From: Datnioides undecimradiatus
Lineage: Eukaryota; Chordata; Actinopteri; Lobotiformes; Datnioididae
Assembly (NCBI GenBank): GCA_008933995.1
Contig: WARS01000043.1
Coordinates: forward strand, 844,501 to 908,500
Length of the DNA: 64,000 nucleotides
Direction: 5' to 3'
Under the pieces are notes generated by a model, which worked only from the letters and a program-made list of their open reading frames with translations, searched no databases and was not told where the DNA came from. Position 1 is the stretch's first letter. Each line of letters starts with the position of its first letter. The translations under genes and the position numbers were made by a program. Positions 47,395 through 57,996 of the stretch are shown piece after piece.

Positions 47395-49139
47395 GTAAAG
47401 GTGGAGTAGGGACCTGAATCTTTCAGCGTGGGCCAAATAAGTGTGGTGAACTTAAGGTCATGGGGTGCATGATGAAGAAAGAAGGAAGTTAAAACACGGA
47501 CCGTATCAGATGATGGGTCACGATTTGGAAAAAACATCACACCGCAGTCCTCGGCCTTCGTGTGCGTCCTCACTGCTCATTCTCATTCCCAGTCTGAGGT
47601 CGATTTCATCTGATCTTTACTCCTTGCTTTCACTTGTTATCTCTTAATAAATGCGCTGGCTGTAATACTTTAAGACAAGAAAACTCTGTTTGTCAGTGCT
47701 CTTCAAACTAACCCCTACAAACACACAGCCAGGCATCCGCTAATCTGCCATCTCTACGATAAAAGTAAGGTTAACTTAAATAGGTTCAACTAAAACTACT
47801 TGAATTAGATTGAGGATAAGATCGTCCAACACAGACTATCCCAAAATGTCTTCCTTAACGCTATTTTTACAAATGGCGGGCGATGTCTCTTTTGTAAAAT
47901 TCAAAGATCTACATAGTTCGCTCTGACTGGACATTTGTTTTCTGACACATCTGATGTGCTGCACATAAGGAAGCTGTTCCCTACCTTGAGTTACACGTTG
48001 TTGGAACAGCTTTAGTGCAACAATAACTCCTGAGCTTGCAAGACTGATTGACATTGCAGTGCCGTATCTGTGCTGGAAGCCATCTTCACTACACTACTAG
48101 TGGGGCAAAGAAGTAAACAACTCCAACCACGAATTGCGTCAGAGGACATTTGCATAAAGTTTTAGCCTTCGTTAACTCCTCTCTGAAGTGCCAGGCACCA
48201 TTTACAATGAATGACAGCTTTGAGCCCATATGTGTGAATGGCCTGTAAAACTTTGAAGCGGTATAACAACGCGACACTCCTTCCACAACCAACCGCACAA
48301 TGAGGTCGTTTTCGTTTTGCTTGTTTGGCATTTATGTGACATTAGTTTCCCCTTCAGCTCCTCACACCCACACACACATGTACACATTCAATAACTTCGG
48401 TCTCCCTTTCTCTTTCTCCATCTTCTCTCTGTTTTGCTCAGACCTATTGTTCGCCCTGCCACAGCATTGCATCAGGAAGTGGTGTAGGCCTCCCTGACAA
48501 GAACTTGACACTTTGAGGATCAATAGGGGATTGAATCTTCACTGCACTTCAACAAAAGTCATGCTACCTCCGAAATCGATGACTGGCAACCGCTAACTGG
48601 GGACAGATCCAGTTATTCTGCTTTTCGTGTTCCTGCTGGTTTTTTGAGAACCACTACATGCAAAAAAAAAAAAAAAAAAACAGAATCAAACTTTTCTGTG
48701 CAACTTTCCTTTTGCTCTGCATTTAATGTATTTATATAGGGTTGTTTTCTTTGTCACGTCTAAAGCACATGATCGAATAAAAGTACTCGTTTAATCGCAT
48801 TTAAGGATACAGAAGGAATATTTCCAGCTCTCCAGCTATGCAGCTCGACAGCACTTCTGTAACAATAAATATAATTAATTCATAAATGTGTGCGCGCTCC
48901 CTCCCTCTATTTACTAGCTGAGCCACCAAAATACCTACATCGCTGAAAAAATATTTAGTTTCCTTTTGTCCAAATCGTGTTTCACCTCTTCTTTTGTTTT
49001 AATTATAACACAAACATTTCAATTCCACTTGGTTTATGTTGACAAGAGTTTGCAGTTATTTAGCAAGGGATTAGACTGTGAGAAATTGCAATCTCTTAAG
49101 CTTGACCTTTTCTCAAGCTACTCCGCGTGTTATCCCGCT
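47395..49139. other. Intergenic DNA, possible repeat segment
   Basis: The interval 47830-48340 has balanced composition, CpGs and consecutive minus-strand frames of 72 and 80 codons separated by a TAGTGGGGCAAAGAAGTAAAC word. It may be an old repeat, but I cannot name one. A19 lies at 48662-48680. Confidence 0.35.
48662..48680. repeat. Poly(A), 19 nt
   Basis: An uninterrupted A run after CATGC. No recognised retroposon upstream. Confidence 0.95.
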
Positions 49140-49560
49140 GCTGAATGATACATGGCGCTAAGTACATCGAGATGAGGACCCTAATTTATTTCCTGATGTG
49201 TCAGTGCTCCACTCCTTAGGCTATCAGTTGCCATTTTGGCAGGGATGCTTTACAGACAAGAATGTATTGATTGAGACACAGATGGCTCTAAGCCTTAGCT
49301 ACCTTTGAATCCATCAGACACTTGCGGGAGAAAGAAACCAATTTGTGTGGGGTACTATTTGAAGTCTTGCACTGTACATTGCTCAGGTTTAACATAAAGA
49401 AGGGTGAGAAATTCAAGGAATAACCAGAATACATGAGGTGAGGAACGAATGAAAACTTCCACACAGGTGAAATGCGTTGTATGGTTCAACACTTAACATG
49501 CCGCCATGCTCTCTGGCACGTATAAAAATGCAAAGCAGGAGCAGTTGATTCCTATTTTCT
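49140..49560. other. Unique DNA with possible conserved block
   Basis: The stretch 49150-49340 is repeat-free and evenly composed, with TTGCCATTTTGGCAGG near 49228-49243 (arms TGCCA/TGGCA). Regulatory DNA is possible. No gene seen. Confidence 0.3.
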
Positions 49561-49578
49561 ATTGAATCGACTTTGAAA

Positions 49579-49621
49579 AAGGGGTTCACTGTTGTGGTAC
49601 GAATGGCCCAGTGAACCCTTT
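49579..49621. repeat. Imperfect inverted repeat (hairpin)
   Basis: AAGGGGTTCACTG (49579-49591) and CAGTGAACCCTTT (49609-49621) pair at 12 of 13 positions around a 17-nt loop. It lies just upstream of the Tc1 relic and may belong to the non-coding part of that element, but no match to a known terminal repeat was established. Confidence 0.6.
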
Positions 49622-49700
49622 GGCTGGCATCTGAATAGTAGCAGTGACTAAAGTGACGTCAGCTTTAAGATACACTGTAAAAACGTCATTTAATAGTGCC

Positions 49701-50106
49701 GAGAGGGTTGTGGTCATCAGCACACATCTGATGACCGTGATGCTCTTGCATTAGTGTAATACATAAGGAAAAAAGCAAGAAACTGAGAAAGTCAGTGCAG
49801 GATGTGGTCAGACTGTGTCAGCAAAAGCAGTCCGTCAGCCGTTACATAGAGAGGGGTATTATATTAGGACTGCAGAACATAAAGCCCTTATTACAAAGAT
49901 GAATGCACATTTGAGAGCTCAGTGGTGTAAAGTCCATAGGCACTGGTCTACCGAGATGTGAAGAAAAAAGAAGTGATATGGTCAGATGAGTCACCATATC
50001 CTCGGCAAGTGGGCGAGTGCATGTGCGATGTAAACCAAAAAGGATGGTGCAGGCTTAAATGCTTGAGAGTGTCACGCTGATGTGGTGGTGGTGGTGGTGG
50101 TGGTGC
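49701..50106 (+). pseudogene. Decayed Tc1/mariner-superfamily transposase fragment
   Basis: The plus strand encodes recognisable transposase segments in family order. First is V-S-A-K-A-V-R-x-x-L-H (49815-49847), the end of the helix-turn-helix DNA-binding region. Next is Q-W-C-K-V-H-R-H-W-S (49920-49949), the linker before the catalytic domain. Then come V-I-W-S-D-E-S (49973-49993), which carries the first catalytic Asp of the DD34E triad (codon 49985-49987), and a stretch leading to K-C-L and Gly-Gly-Gly. The frame has stops at 49752, 49764, 49959 and 50078. A frameshift lies between about 49958 and 49964. The N-terminal end before 49800 is weakly matched, and the second and third catalytic acidic residues are absent. 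The fragment covers perhaps half of a ~340-residue protein. It is inactive; no terminal inverted repeats were found. Confidence 0.75.
50083..50103. repeat. (TGG/GGT)n microsatellite inside the transposase relic
   Basis: Seven TGG units. In the transposase frame these are GGT glycine codons at the place where fish Tc1 transposases have a conserved His-Gly-Gly-Gly motif, so the repeat probably expanded from that motif after the gene died. On the opposite strand it encodes a polyproline run in a spurious frame. Confidence 0.9.
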
Positions 50107-50120
50107 TTGAATAATATCGC

Positions 50121-50169
50121 TATAGATATATAGTATGTATGGATATATAGATATATAAAGTATGTAATG
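50121..50169. repeat. Two-copy 25-bp AT-rich tandem repeat
   Basis: TATAGATATATAGTATGTAT (from 50121) recurs from 50146 as TATAGATATATAAAGTATGT with small differences. It directly follows the transposase relic, where more C-terminal coding sequence would be expected, so it may mark a rearranged edge. Confidence 0.75.
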
Positions 50170-53100
50170 CACTAAAAAACTCACATTAAACACATGAACA
50201 CAGTTTATAAAGAGCTCAAAATGAGTTAAACCAGCTGGAGGTAGCTGAACGATTTCAAGATGAGTGCTATTCAAATATATTATGTCATTATTTGGGAGAA
50301 CCCAATGTGCTTCAGGTGAGTAAACACATCCTGTGTATTATATCAGCTCGATCGCTTTGAGGAATGAACTGCATACTCAACTTCAGGCCTCATTGATCAG
50401 TGAGGGGCTCTGCTTTGTAAAGAATGTCAAAGGTGAAGGTACAAAACAATCCAACACACTGACACTTGTTCCAGTGCCATAGCTGGTGACTTTTTGGTAC
50501 TGCTTGGCCTTTTGCCATGCTAACCATTGGACCTTTACAAAAATCATTAGCCAGGGTGATGTGAAGAGCAATGATGGAATCTATAATCTCTGTCCCTTTA
50601 TCTGGCTGCTCAATTTAATGACGAGGCAGGTGTTAATGATGATGGAGACCAAGACTGGCTCTGGCCAAAGAGCCATGAGCTGAGTGTAATGGGGCGAAAA
50701 GCTTGCTTTGGGACAAAAGTAAATTATGGCCTTCACAATCAATAGTAAGCATGACTGAAAACCAATGGGGCTTTACTCCAGTTCTCATAATAATTGGAGG
50801 AAACGCACCAGTTCTTCCTCTTTATGCAATGTTTGATTTCAGTTATTGACTTTATTGAACGAAGCTTTTACCAAAGTTATTCCGAAGTAAAAACACAACA
50901 TTGAGGTGGTACCCCAATGGCTCCCTAAGTTAGTAAGTAAAATTTAAATTAGATATACATTGCAGATGGAGGGGCTGACACACCAAATCATCTCTCTTAA
51001 ATCACAGTTTATTAGATGTAACCACAGACCTAACCACAGTCAGCACCAGTAAATTAACCAGTAAATGAAATGCAATTCTTTTAACAAAAAAAAAGGACTC
51101 GTAGAGAAATGTGTTAATAATGATACTCGATGAATAAATGATCACACAAATCCCCTACTCAAGCAGAAGATAAAGACCAAAACAAACTTGTTTCTCCTTG
51201 ATTTGTGTCTAACAAGAGAGCTCTAAATTTAAGATGAGGCTTCAGCCACCTTTAGCAAATAGTCGTTTAGCTGAAGGGAGAAGATCAAAAGCTCTGCTAA
51301 GACAATCACATGCAAGGTTTATTGTGTGGCCACACCCATGTTTCTCGTCTCACATGGTGGTCAACAATGCATGTGGATTTTCGTCTTCTGCCTGACGAAC
51401 TTCACACGGTTGCATTTCTCCTGGCTTTGATGGACAAAAACAAATAATTTATGGAGGCCAAAGTTTAAAGCAGCACAAGATGTAGTGTATGCATCTCACA
51501 AGCCTTTAGTGCAATACTAAGCCCAAACTAATGACGTGGATACTTAAAATAACAGATATCCTGCAGTTTAATCTATGAAATCAACTTAATGCAAAGCCTA
51601 ATGGTCAGTTATTAGTAATCTAAACGAGATGGGGAATACGTTGAAAAAGCCAGAGGCATTAAGAGGAATAAGACAGCAGCCCAGCAGAGAGCACAAACGT
51701 CAGTGACAGACGGCAACATTAGTGCAGTCTACATGCATTTCTGTTCAACTCATTTGCAGCAGCTTGTAGTGTATATCAGGGCCGGATTGCTCTCCAGTTA
51801 CATATGGTCTGCATACAAAATTTGTATAAAAGAGTTATCAGACAACTTTGTTTTTAAAGACTTCTGGATGTTCTTTCTGAGACTATGCAAAGTATTAAGT
51901 CCGGTAATCTTTATCCTATTGTCAACAAACCCTTTGAAAAAACAAAACAAAACAAAAACTGTCATCTCCTTAAAATGTGAGATATTAATAGAGATTTGGA
52001 TATTTAGACTAGCCCAGATCGGACAGCATACTGTATGGATGTTGGGGCAAAACTTTACATTTTTCCAATTAATGCCAAATAAAATAATTTTTTAAAAATT
52101 ATTTTACTTGCTAGCGATTCATTTGGCATCTAAGCATGGCATCTTGCTCAGCCATTAAGGATTTTAAGTCATTATCCAGCCAAGTAGCATAATTATTCCT
52201 GGCTGTGCTCTTTTGTGTTTGTCTGCTAAATTGCCCAAAATACTTATGACTAATGCTACAGCTGCAGTGAGGATCTAATTCTTCAGTAAACATGAACTGA
52301 ACCTTCCATATATTCATTTGCTGGAGCTTTTGCATGACCTATGAAAATTGCTTCGGGCAACTTGTTATAGTAGCGTGACGATTCGCTCATCCAAACCAAC
52401 CTTAATATTTAAGGTACAGCAACATCGATTCTACCAGCTTGGATAAGGGGGAAGTTGGGAATGAATCATAGAAAAACAGCTGCAGGCTTCAGTGTATCAG
52501 AGCCCCCAGACACGTTTATGACACATCTTTCATTTTTTACACCTAATAATTGCCATTCCCGCTCTTTTCACATTGTGCGTTTCTTTAATGTGTGTTTTGT
52601 AGATTTGCCCGCCTGTCATTATCAAAATGCACATATACAAATCATCTCTCTTCATTTCATTTGCAAGCCGAGAGTAAGACGGGCTGTTCTAACCCTAACC
52701 CTGTTCATAACTTTATCATTTGCCTCCTTAAGATTTTACTCCTGGTTGATTTGGCAACACCTGTGGTTACTGCTGGTAGCAGCATGTGTTTTAATAAAAT
52801 AAATCCCAATGTGCTTATAAAAATGGAAAGTGTATGGACCACTGAGGGCAGGGAACATGCCTAAGGCGGGTATTTAGATACTCTACAAATGTAACGATGG
52901 AAGAGCAATTCATTTTTCTGTTCAGATACTTTTTGGGGTGGGTACAACCAGCCTAATGTCAATACAATAATCTTTTGCAGGACCTCACTGTGTCTTTCAA
53001 CTATGCAGTAGTTTGTGTTATTGGTTTTGCCAGCATGCGGTCATAAACTGATCAACTTGAGTCAGCACATCACCAAACCTATTTCAATTCATCATGTATG

Positions 53101-54595
53101 TTGTCAAATGTCTCTAAACACCAGAACCGTCATCCGTAGTGTGACAGAAGTCTGTGTCTTCTGAATTACACATGCAAATCATTTTGAATGAAAGGCTGTA
53201 ATTCTTGGGACATTGCTAAGTTTGCAGTGGATATGTAAAATACCAATGGGGCTCTGCATGTGAGACCTACAAATAGTAGAGTGGCATTGCAAAAATGCAG
53301 TGCTTAAAGGATTACTTGAATTGCCTGAAGTTATAAACAACAGTTTGAAACAACAGTTGAGGTAAGCGCCGAGACCTAACAGCAACTTTCTAACCTTAAA
53401 AAACACACTGCTGCACACACAATTTACACTTTTTTTAACAGCGCATATAAATATGACCTGTTGTGAAAAGGTGACTTCATTACTGTCACTTTTTTCTTTT
53501 CTTTGTAATGAGCAAGGATATTCCCTGGTAGACCGCTAAAGGAACAACAAAACCCTGGGTAACAATGCCATTACTACCAGATCTTCCAACACACTGGCTT
53601 GATCTCAAGAATCTCAGGATAGCCCACACAGGAGCTGATAAAAGCCTTTCTGTCTCACCTCAAAGGAACATGCTCTAGTAACTCTCTGCAGCACAGAGTT
53701 AAAGACAAAACAAATGTAAAGCCTTTCTGCCTCCATTCTCTGACAGACACGAACACTTTCAGACAAGAAGAACTTCCAGAGGGACTCACTATGGTAATTC
53801 GGAGTAACATGGACACTCAAATTGCCGGGAGGCTGTTACTGCTGACACCGTCACCAAATGAGGCCCCAAATGCGTCATTGTAATTAGTTGTTGCCCGCAT
53901 GACATGCTCATTAATGTGCACATTACACCCTTCTCCCCCACCTTTCCTAATTCTGAGGAGGTAAACATCAACAAATTCTCAAGGTGTTGAGGGGTTAGCT
54001 CATTAGCTCAACCATAAATGACAGCAGACATAAATGTAGAGATCAGAGCGTTCGTTTCAAGACCGCCGCAAATGTTAGGTTAGATCGGGGCATGGATAAA
54101 ATGTTCCTTCAAGATATTTTTAAAATATTGATAAATTGCTTCATGCATGGTTCCTCTACTCAAATGGGAAAAGTTGACTTAATGACTTTTCAGCATCTTT
54201 GCTGACACTATTGGCCTGTTGTTTTCCTTAATTTGAATATGCAGAAAAACAGGCTTCCAGCTTTACTTTAAACTCCACTGTGTCTTCACGCCAGATGGGT
54301 TTGCCTCAGTTTACGTCTGCCTCAATACTTTCTGGTATGCTATTGTTTTAAAAAAAAAAAAAGTTATGAAGGACCATTTTTAAATTTACAAATATAAATA
54401 ACCATTGCTTGCCAGGAGTAATTGATGACAGCTTGGACCAGGATTATGGGACAGTTCATTTGAAAAACACAAGGTAGTTGAGTGTTTATGCGCGACATCT
54501 TACTCTGTGGTCTGAGTGCAGCGTAACACAGAAAAAGCCTATTGTAGCTGAAGCTCTGTACCTTTTTACAGACTATTCATTTTCCTTTGTCTAAA
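50170..54595. other. Intergenic DNA
   Basis: No transposase C-terminus is visible after the relic. A plus frame of 130 codons at 51703-52095 is hydrophobic and contains a Lys-Gln-Asn-Lys run from A-rich DNA. CTAACCCTAACCCT at 52689-52702 is only two telomere-like units. ATGCAAAT occurs at 53172-53179 and an A13 run at 54350-54362. Nothing else recognised. Confidence 0.45.
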
Positions 54596-54599
54596 AGAA

Positions 54600-54800
54600 A
54601 AGAAGGGGGTGCAATTCCTGCAGCTAATTGCTGATGTTAATCACAGTCATATATGAGAGAGTGAAGAACCTCTGTCATTCTTTTAAGCGAGCAGAGCCAG
54701 TGGTCAGCTGCCCCTTAACCATGGAGGGCTTCACTGAATAATTACTGCAGTCCAGCTGCCTACACTCTCTGGAGCACTCTACCAGCTATCTCTCCGAGCA
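54600..54800. promoter_or_regulatory. Candidate conserved enhancer with E-boxes
   Basis: CAGCTAATTGCTGATGTTAATCAC (54621-54644) joins a homeodomain-type TAATTG and an HNF1-like half site. Two CAGCTG E-boxes follow at 54705-54710 and 54753-54758, and GAATAATTACTG lies between them. Repeat-free. Regulatory role inferred. Confidence 0.3.
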
Positions 54801-54874
54801 CTTCTTTTCTAGTCTCTTCTGTAATCACCGTCAGTCCTTATCCAGTTGGGTAAGATCATTATGGGTTTTTTGGG

Positions 54875-54892
54875 TTTTTTTTTTTTTTTTTT
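54875..54892. repeat. Poly(T), 18 nt
   Basis: An uninterrupted T run preceded by a GGGTTTTTTGGG patch. Confidence 0.95.
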
Positions 54893-54955
54893 GGAGATTG
54901 TGCCTCTGCATGCTTGTGAATGTTGTAGTTCTGAATTCAATCCAGTAGGCGCGAC

Positions 54956-54968
54956 TGACCAGGTGGCA
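54956..54968 (+). promoter_or_regulatory. CTCF-like motif (weak)
   Basis: TGACCAGGTGGCA matches the CTCF core consensus at 11 of 13 positions; the mismatches are the two leading cytosines. A single motif in isolation has limited meaning. Confidence 0.25.
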
Positions 54969-55274
54969 GCATGTGTGCTCGATCCTTGTTTAAGTTCACC
55001 CGACATCTGTGCATCCGTTGAATTATTACTCAAAAATAGTGAATGGATGAATAATTATCTCGTCAATTTGACAGGACATGAATTCAGACACTATTGCGCA
55101 CCATAGACCATAGAGGCTGCAGAATTAATATGATTAAAAAGCCCATCTATATCACGGTATTTGTGGAGAGCATGCCTAATATTCATACATCATGCCTCAA
55201 CTTAATGCTTTATTCAAATGAACTTATTTAATCAATATATTATGAACACTGACAACAGAACCATTATTTAATTT

Positions 55275-55322
55275 ACTGAATTTCCCTCGGGATTAATAAA
55301 GTATCTATCTATCTATCTATCT
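55275..55322 (+). mobile_element. 3' tail of a truncated LINE-type retroposon
   Basis: CTGAATTTCCCTCGGGATTAATAAAG followed by five ATCT units is a tail seen on many fish non-LTR retroposons or SINEs that share their tail. The family (RTE- or Rex-type) cannot be fixed from so short a piece. Upstream of about 55,270 nothing is recognisable, as expected for a severely 5'-truncated insertion. The ATCT units (55303-55322) are the simple repeat on which such elements end. No target-site duplication was found. Confidence 0.6.
55303..55322. repeat. (ATCT)5 microsatellite
   Basis: Five uninterrupted ATCT units forming the end of the retroposon tail. Confidence 0.95.
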
Positions 55323-55329
55323 AATTGGT

Positions 55330-56630
55330 TTCAACAGATATAGGACAGCCAGAAAGTGTCCATTCAAAGTCAGGAACATTTGTTTTACTGCTCTAAGATG
55401 AAATACTTCCGTTCAGAAGGAGGAGGGATAGTCTGGCAACAGTCCACTGCAGCTTTTAAGACGGGGACAGGATCGTACAATTTGTTCCTAGTTCCAGTGA
55501 CTCTCACACACCTCTCACACCTGTCCATCCAAGCTCTCTATCCAATTCACCTCCCTGCGTGGCCACGGTGCAGAGCAACTGTATTGACTCTTCTTTTATT
55601 TCCATTTTTTTAAGTGAATCATCGCTCTGCCTTTCTTATTTTCTTCTTTTCGAAAGACAGCTTTCAGTTGTGTGGAGAAAGCCTACGGTTGTGTCTACAC
55701 ATCTTATTTAAGGCTACCCGGTATTACTGGGGACTTTCCCCAGTGTATACTCACTCTCCAGCAGTTATGTAAAACTATGCATTTGTATAAAAGAGAACCA
55801 CCAATATGACGCCGAAAAGGAATTCATGAGGAATGAAGGAAGGGAGAAGGAAGAAGAAGAAATAATATTAAACCAATTTATTTCAGTTTTTTGTTTGTTT
55901 GTTTGTTTGTTTGGTATCAATACCCTCTTGTCCAAAAATCTTTCTCTCAAGTACTTTTTGAAACAATGACCATAGGTCTACTTTTGAGCTACGCCAGTCA
56001 GCTGAGCCCCAGCATCCAGAAAGCAATCTATACAGGATCCACTCCCTTCAGGCACTTAGGAAGCTCACTTAAAGACATCAATACTCTGGGAAATGAGACA
56101 CAGAGCAATGGCTTCAGAGACTGAGAAGTTAGACGGCTGACTGAGATGCCCTTACATCTTACTTAAGGTGTTGCTGCTCGGTGCGGTAGAGTTCATTGAG
56201 TAAACGGCTTTCTCTCTTGTTAAAACATCAACCCGCGCAGGATGTCAAGCCAAAAGGCAGCGGTAGGGGATATACGACAGCTGAATTTCTCTTGCCACAT
56301 TAAGTGAATGTTTCCTCAAGTTGCGATTAATGCTTAACAATTAGAAAGTCTTCTAAGTTTCCATATTAATTGAAATGATGTTGCCGGTTTCACATTGGCA
56401 GCAGCAAAAGTGTGTCACAGGAAACTCTCTCTCCATAAATACAGGCTGCTACCTTTAAGGTTCATTGCTGGATGCCAGTTGTGCGTGAGGAGCTGCATTC
56501 AATTTGCCCGACATTCACACAAAATCAAACTTGCCCCCAGCAGTCTGTCAGCATTGTTGACAGATCCTCAACAATGTGCTTCAATTAAGTCAAACTTCGA
56601 AAATGTTTAAATACTTTTTTCGCCCCTCCC
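55330..56630. other. Intergenic DNA
   Basis: Contains (TTTG)6 and GAAGGAAGGGAGAAGGAAGAAGAAG-type purine repeats near 55834-55861. The interval 55930-56110 is unique and of even composition, with a featureless 77-codon plus frame. Nothing recognised. Confidence 0.45.
55890..55913. repeat. (TTTG)6 microsatellite
   Basis: Six uninterrupted TTTG units. Confidence 0.95.
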
Positions 56631-56640
56631 TTGTTCACAG

Positions 56641-56729
56641 CTGAAGATATTCAGGAGTACATGAAGAGAAGGACTAATCCTTATGTTGAATATTCAGATA
56701 ATTTCCCCGACTCTCTCCTGGAACATTGA
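56641..56729 (+). other. Candidate terminal exon (weak)
   Basis: TTTTTTCGCCCCTCCCTTGTTCACAG is the best acceptor-like tract in the window. After it, one frame is open for 28 codons (E-D-I-Q-E-Y-M-K-R-R-T-N-P-Y and on) to a TGA at 56727. The composition looks protein-like. No upstream donor partner or clear polyadenylation context was tied to it, and the product is not recognised. Confidence 0.2.
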
Positions 56730-57596
56730 ACTGTCAGTCAAGTGCCAGCTATTCTGTCCTTGCTGTCAAATCCCCCTTATTGCCTTGGCAACAAAAAACG
56801 ACAAATGTACTGGGAATACAAATCAACTGGCATTAGAAAGACAGAGGAGGGACTTGGAGATAGCCGTACGAGTCAGTGATAAAAGCACCGCAGATTAGTC
56901 ATGACAAATGGCCTACAATCTATCAATTTCCAGTTCTAACTCAAACTGATGTAGTTTGAAAATACTAGGATGCAAAGGTTGAGCTAGTCCGCCTCGATCT
57001 GATGAATAGATTTTATATTTTCTCAGATGAGTGATACAATAATAACAGACACACAGTTGAAATGTGTCCCAGTGGGTGATTTCAAAAGTTCCCACAAAGA
57101 ATGCATCATCCCCGGGTCTGCTGCAACTCTGCGGTGATTGATTATGTTGTCACAACGCCCCAATGTTGTCGCAACGTGGCTCCACTCTGTTATCACTTGA
57201 GCTCTAATTTATGCATTGCTTGCTATCTACACATTTGCGTCCAACCCAAACAGGCAAGCGAGTCCTGGTACATTCTGTCCACCGCGTAGAGAGACACTGC
57301 AGCACCAGCAGCCGTAACATCTGAGAGCAAACAGCGGCAAGCACGGGCGTAGATTTCGCCGCGTCAGATCAATGAGATCCATAATCACTTCTCTTGCGCA
57401 TTCACTCCTAAGTTACTGCTGAAAACAAGCACCAATGGCTCCAACTCGCTCCTCTACAATCTGAACTTTCATGTGGTAAATCCATTTTTGGCAAACGGGA
57501 GGTCGATGACGCACAAAGCAACTCAAACAGAACAACCTAAAACAAAAATTTAAAGAATATTCACTTTCACTGCTGTGCGTAAATGCTTGTAAAGTG

Positions 57597-57609
57597 TTTT
57601 TTTTTTTTT
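57597..57609. repeat. Poly(T), 13 nt
   Basis: An uninterrupted T run followed by AAAGTGAC. Confidence 0.95.
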
Positions 57610-57912
57610 AAAGTGACAATGTTAATATTGGTGTCGGAGCTGAGCATCCTTTGAGTGACACACTCTCTGTCTATCTCTCATGTCACAGTCATCTTTTCCT
57701 GCTGCTTACAGCGAGATGACAATGTACAGTCTAACCTTATTCAGGTCTCCTGTAGATCTGTATACAATCTATTGCACTTCAAGCTCTGCCACCTCTTCAC
57801 CCCATGGCTGCTGACTGTCAGTTCCCCAGAAGAGCCTGTGATGAAGCAACTTGTGCTCTGCAGCTGCTGCTGGGCGTCGGTTGGTACTGGGCTTGGAAAG
57901 TAATGATGATGT

Positions 57913-57915
<3 letters not shown>

Positions 57916-57946
<31 letters not shown>
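57916..57946. repeat. (GA)15 microsatellite
   Basis: Fifteen uninterrupted GA units, the longest dinucleotide repeat of the window. In frame it yields spurious Arg-Glu or Leu-Ser runs. Confidence 0.95.
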
Positions 57947-57947
<1 letters not shown>

Positions 57948-57983
57948 CTCAAACGCAACACGCTGGTTTGCATAAGCAGGTAT

Positions 57984-57996
57984 GCAGCAGGTGGCA
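57984..57996 (+). promoter_or_regulatory. CTCF-like motif
   Basis: GCAGCAGGTGGCA matches the CTCF core consensus at 12 of 13 positions. It lies 38 bp after the (GA)15 tract. It could mark a domain boundary; occupancy is unknown. Confidence 0.3.

Noticed and set aside
49948-50274. Minus-strand 108-codon frame with a polyproline run
   Set aside because: It is the antisense of the Tc1 relic and its (GGT)n repeat.
52689-52702. CTAACCCTAACCCT, telomere-like
   Set aside because: Only two units and a fraction; too short for an interstitial telomeric array.
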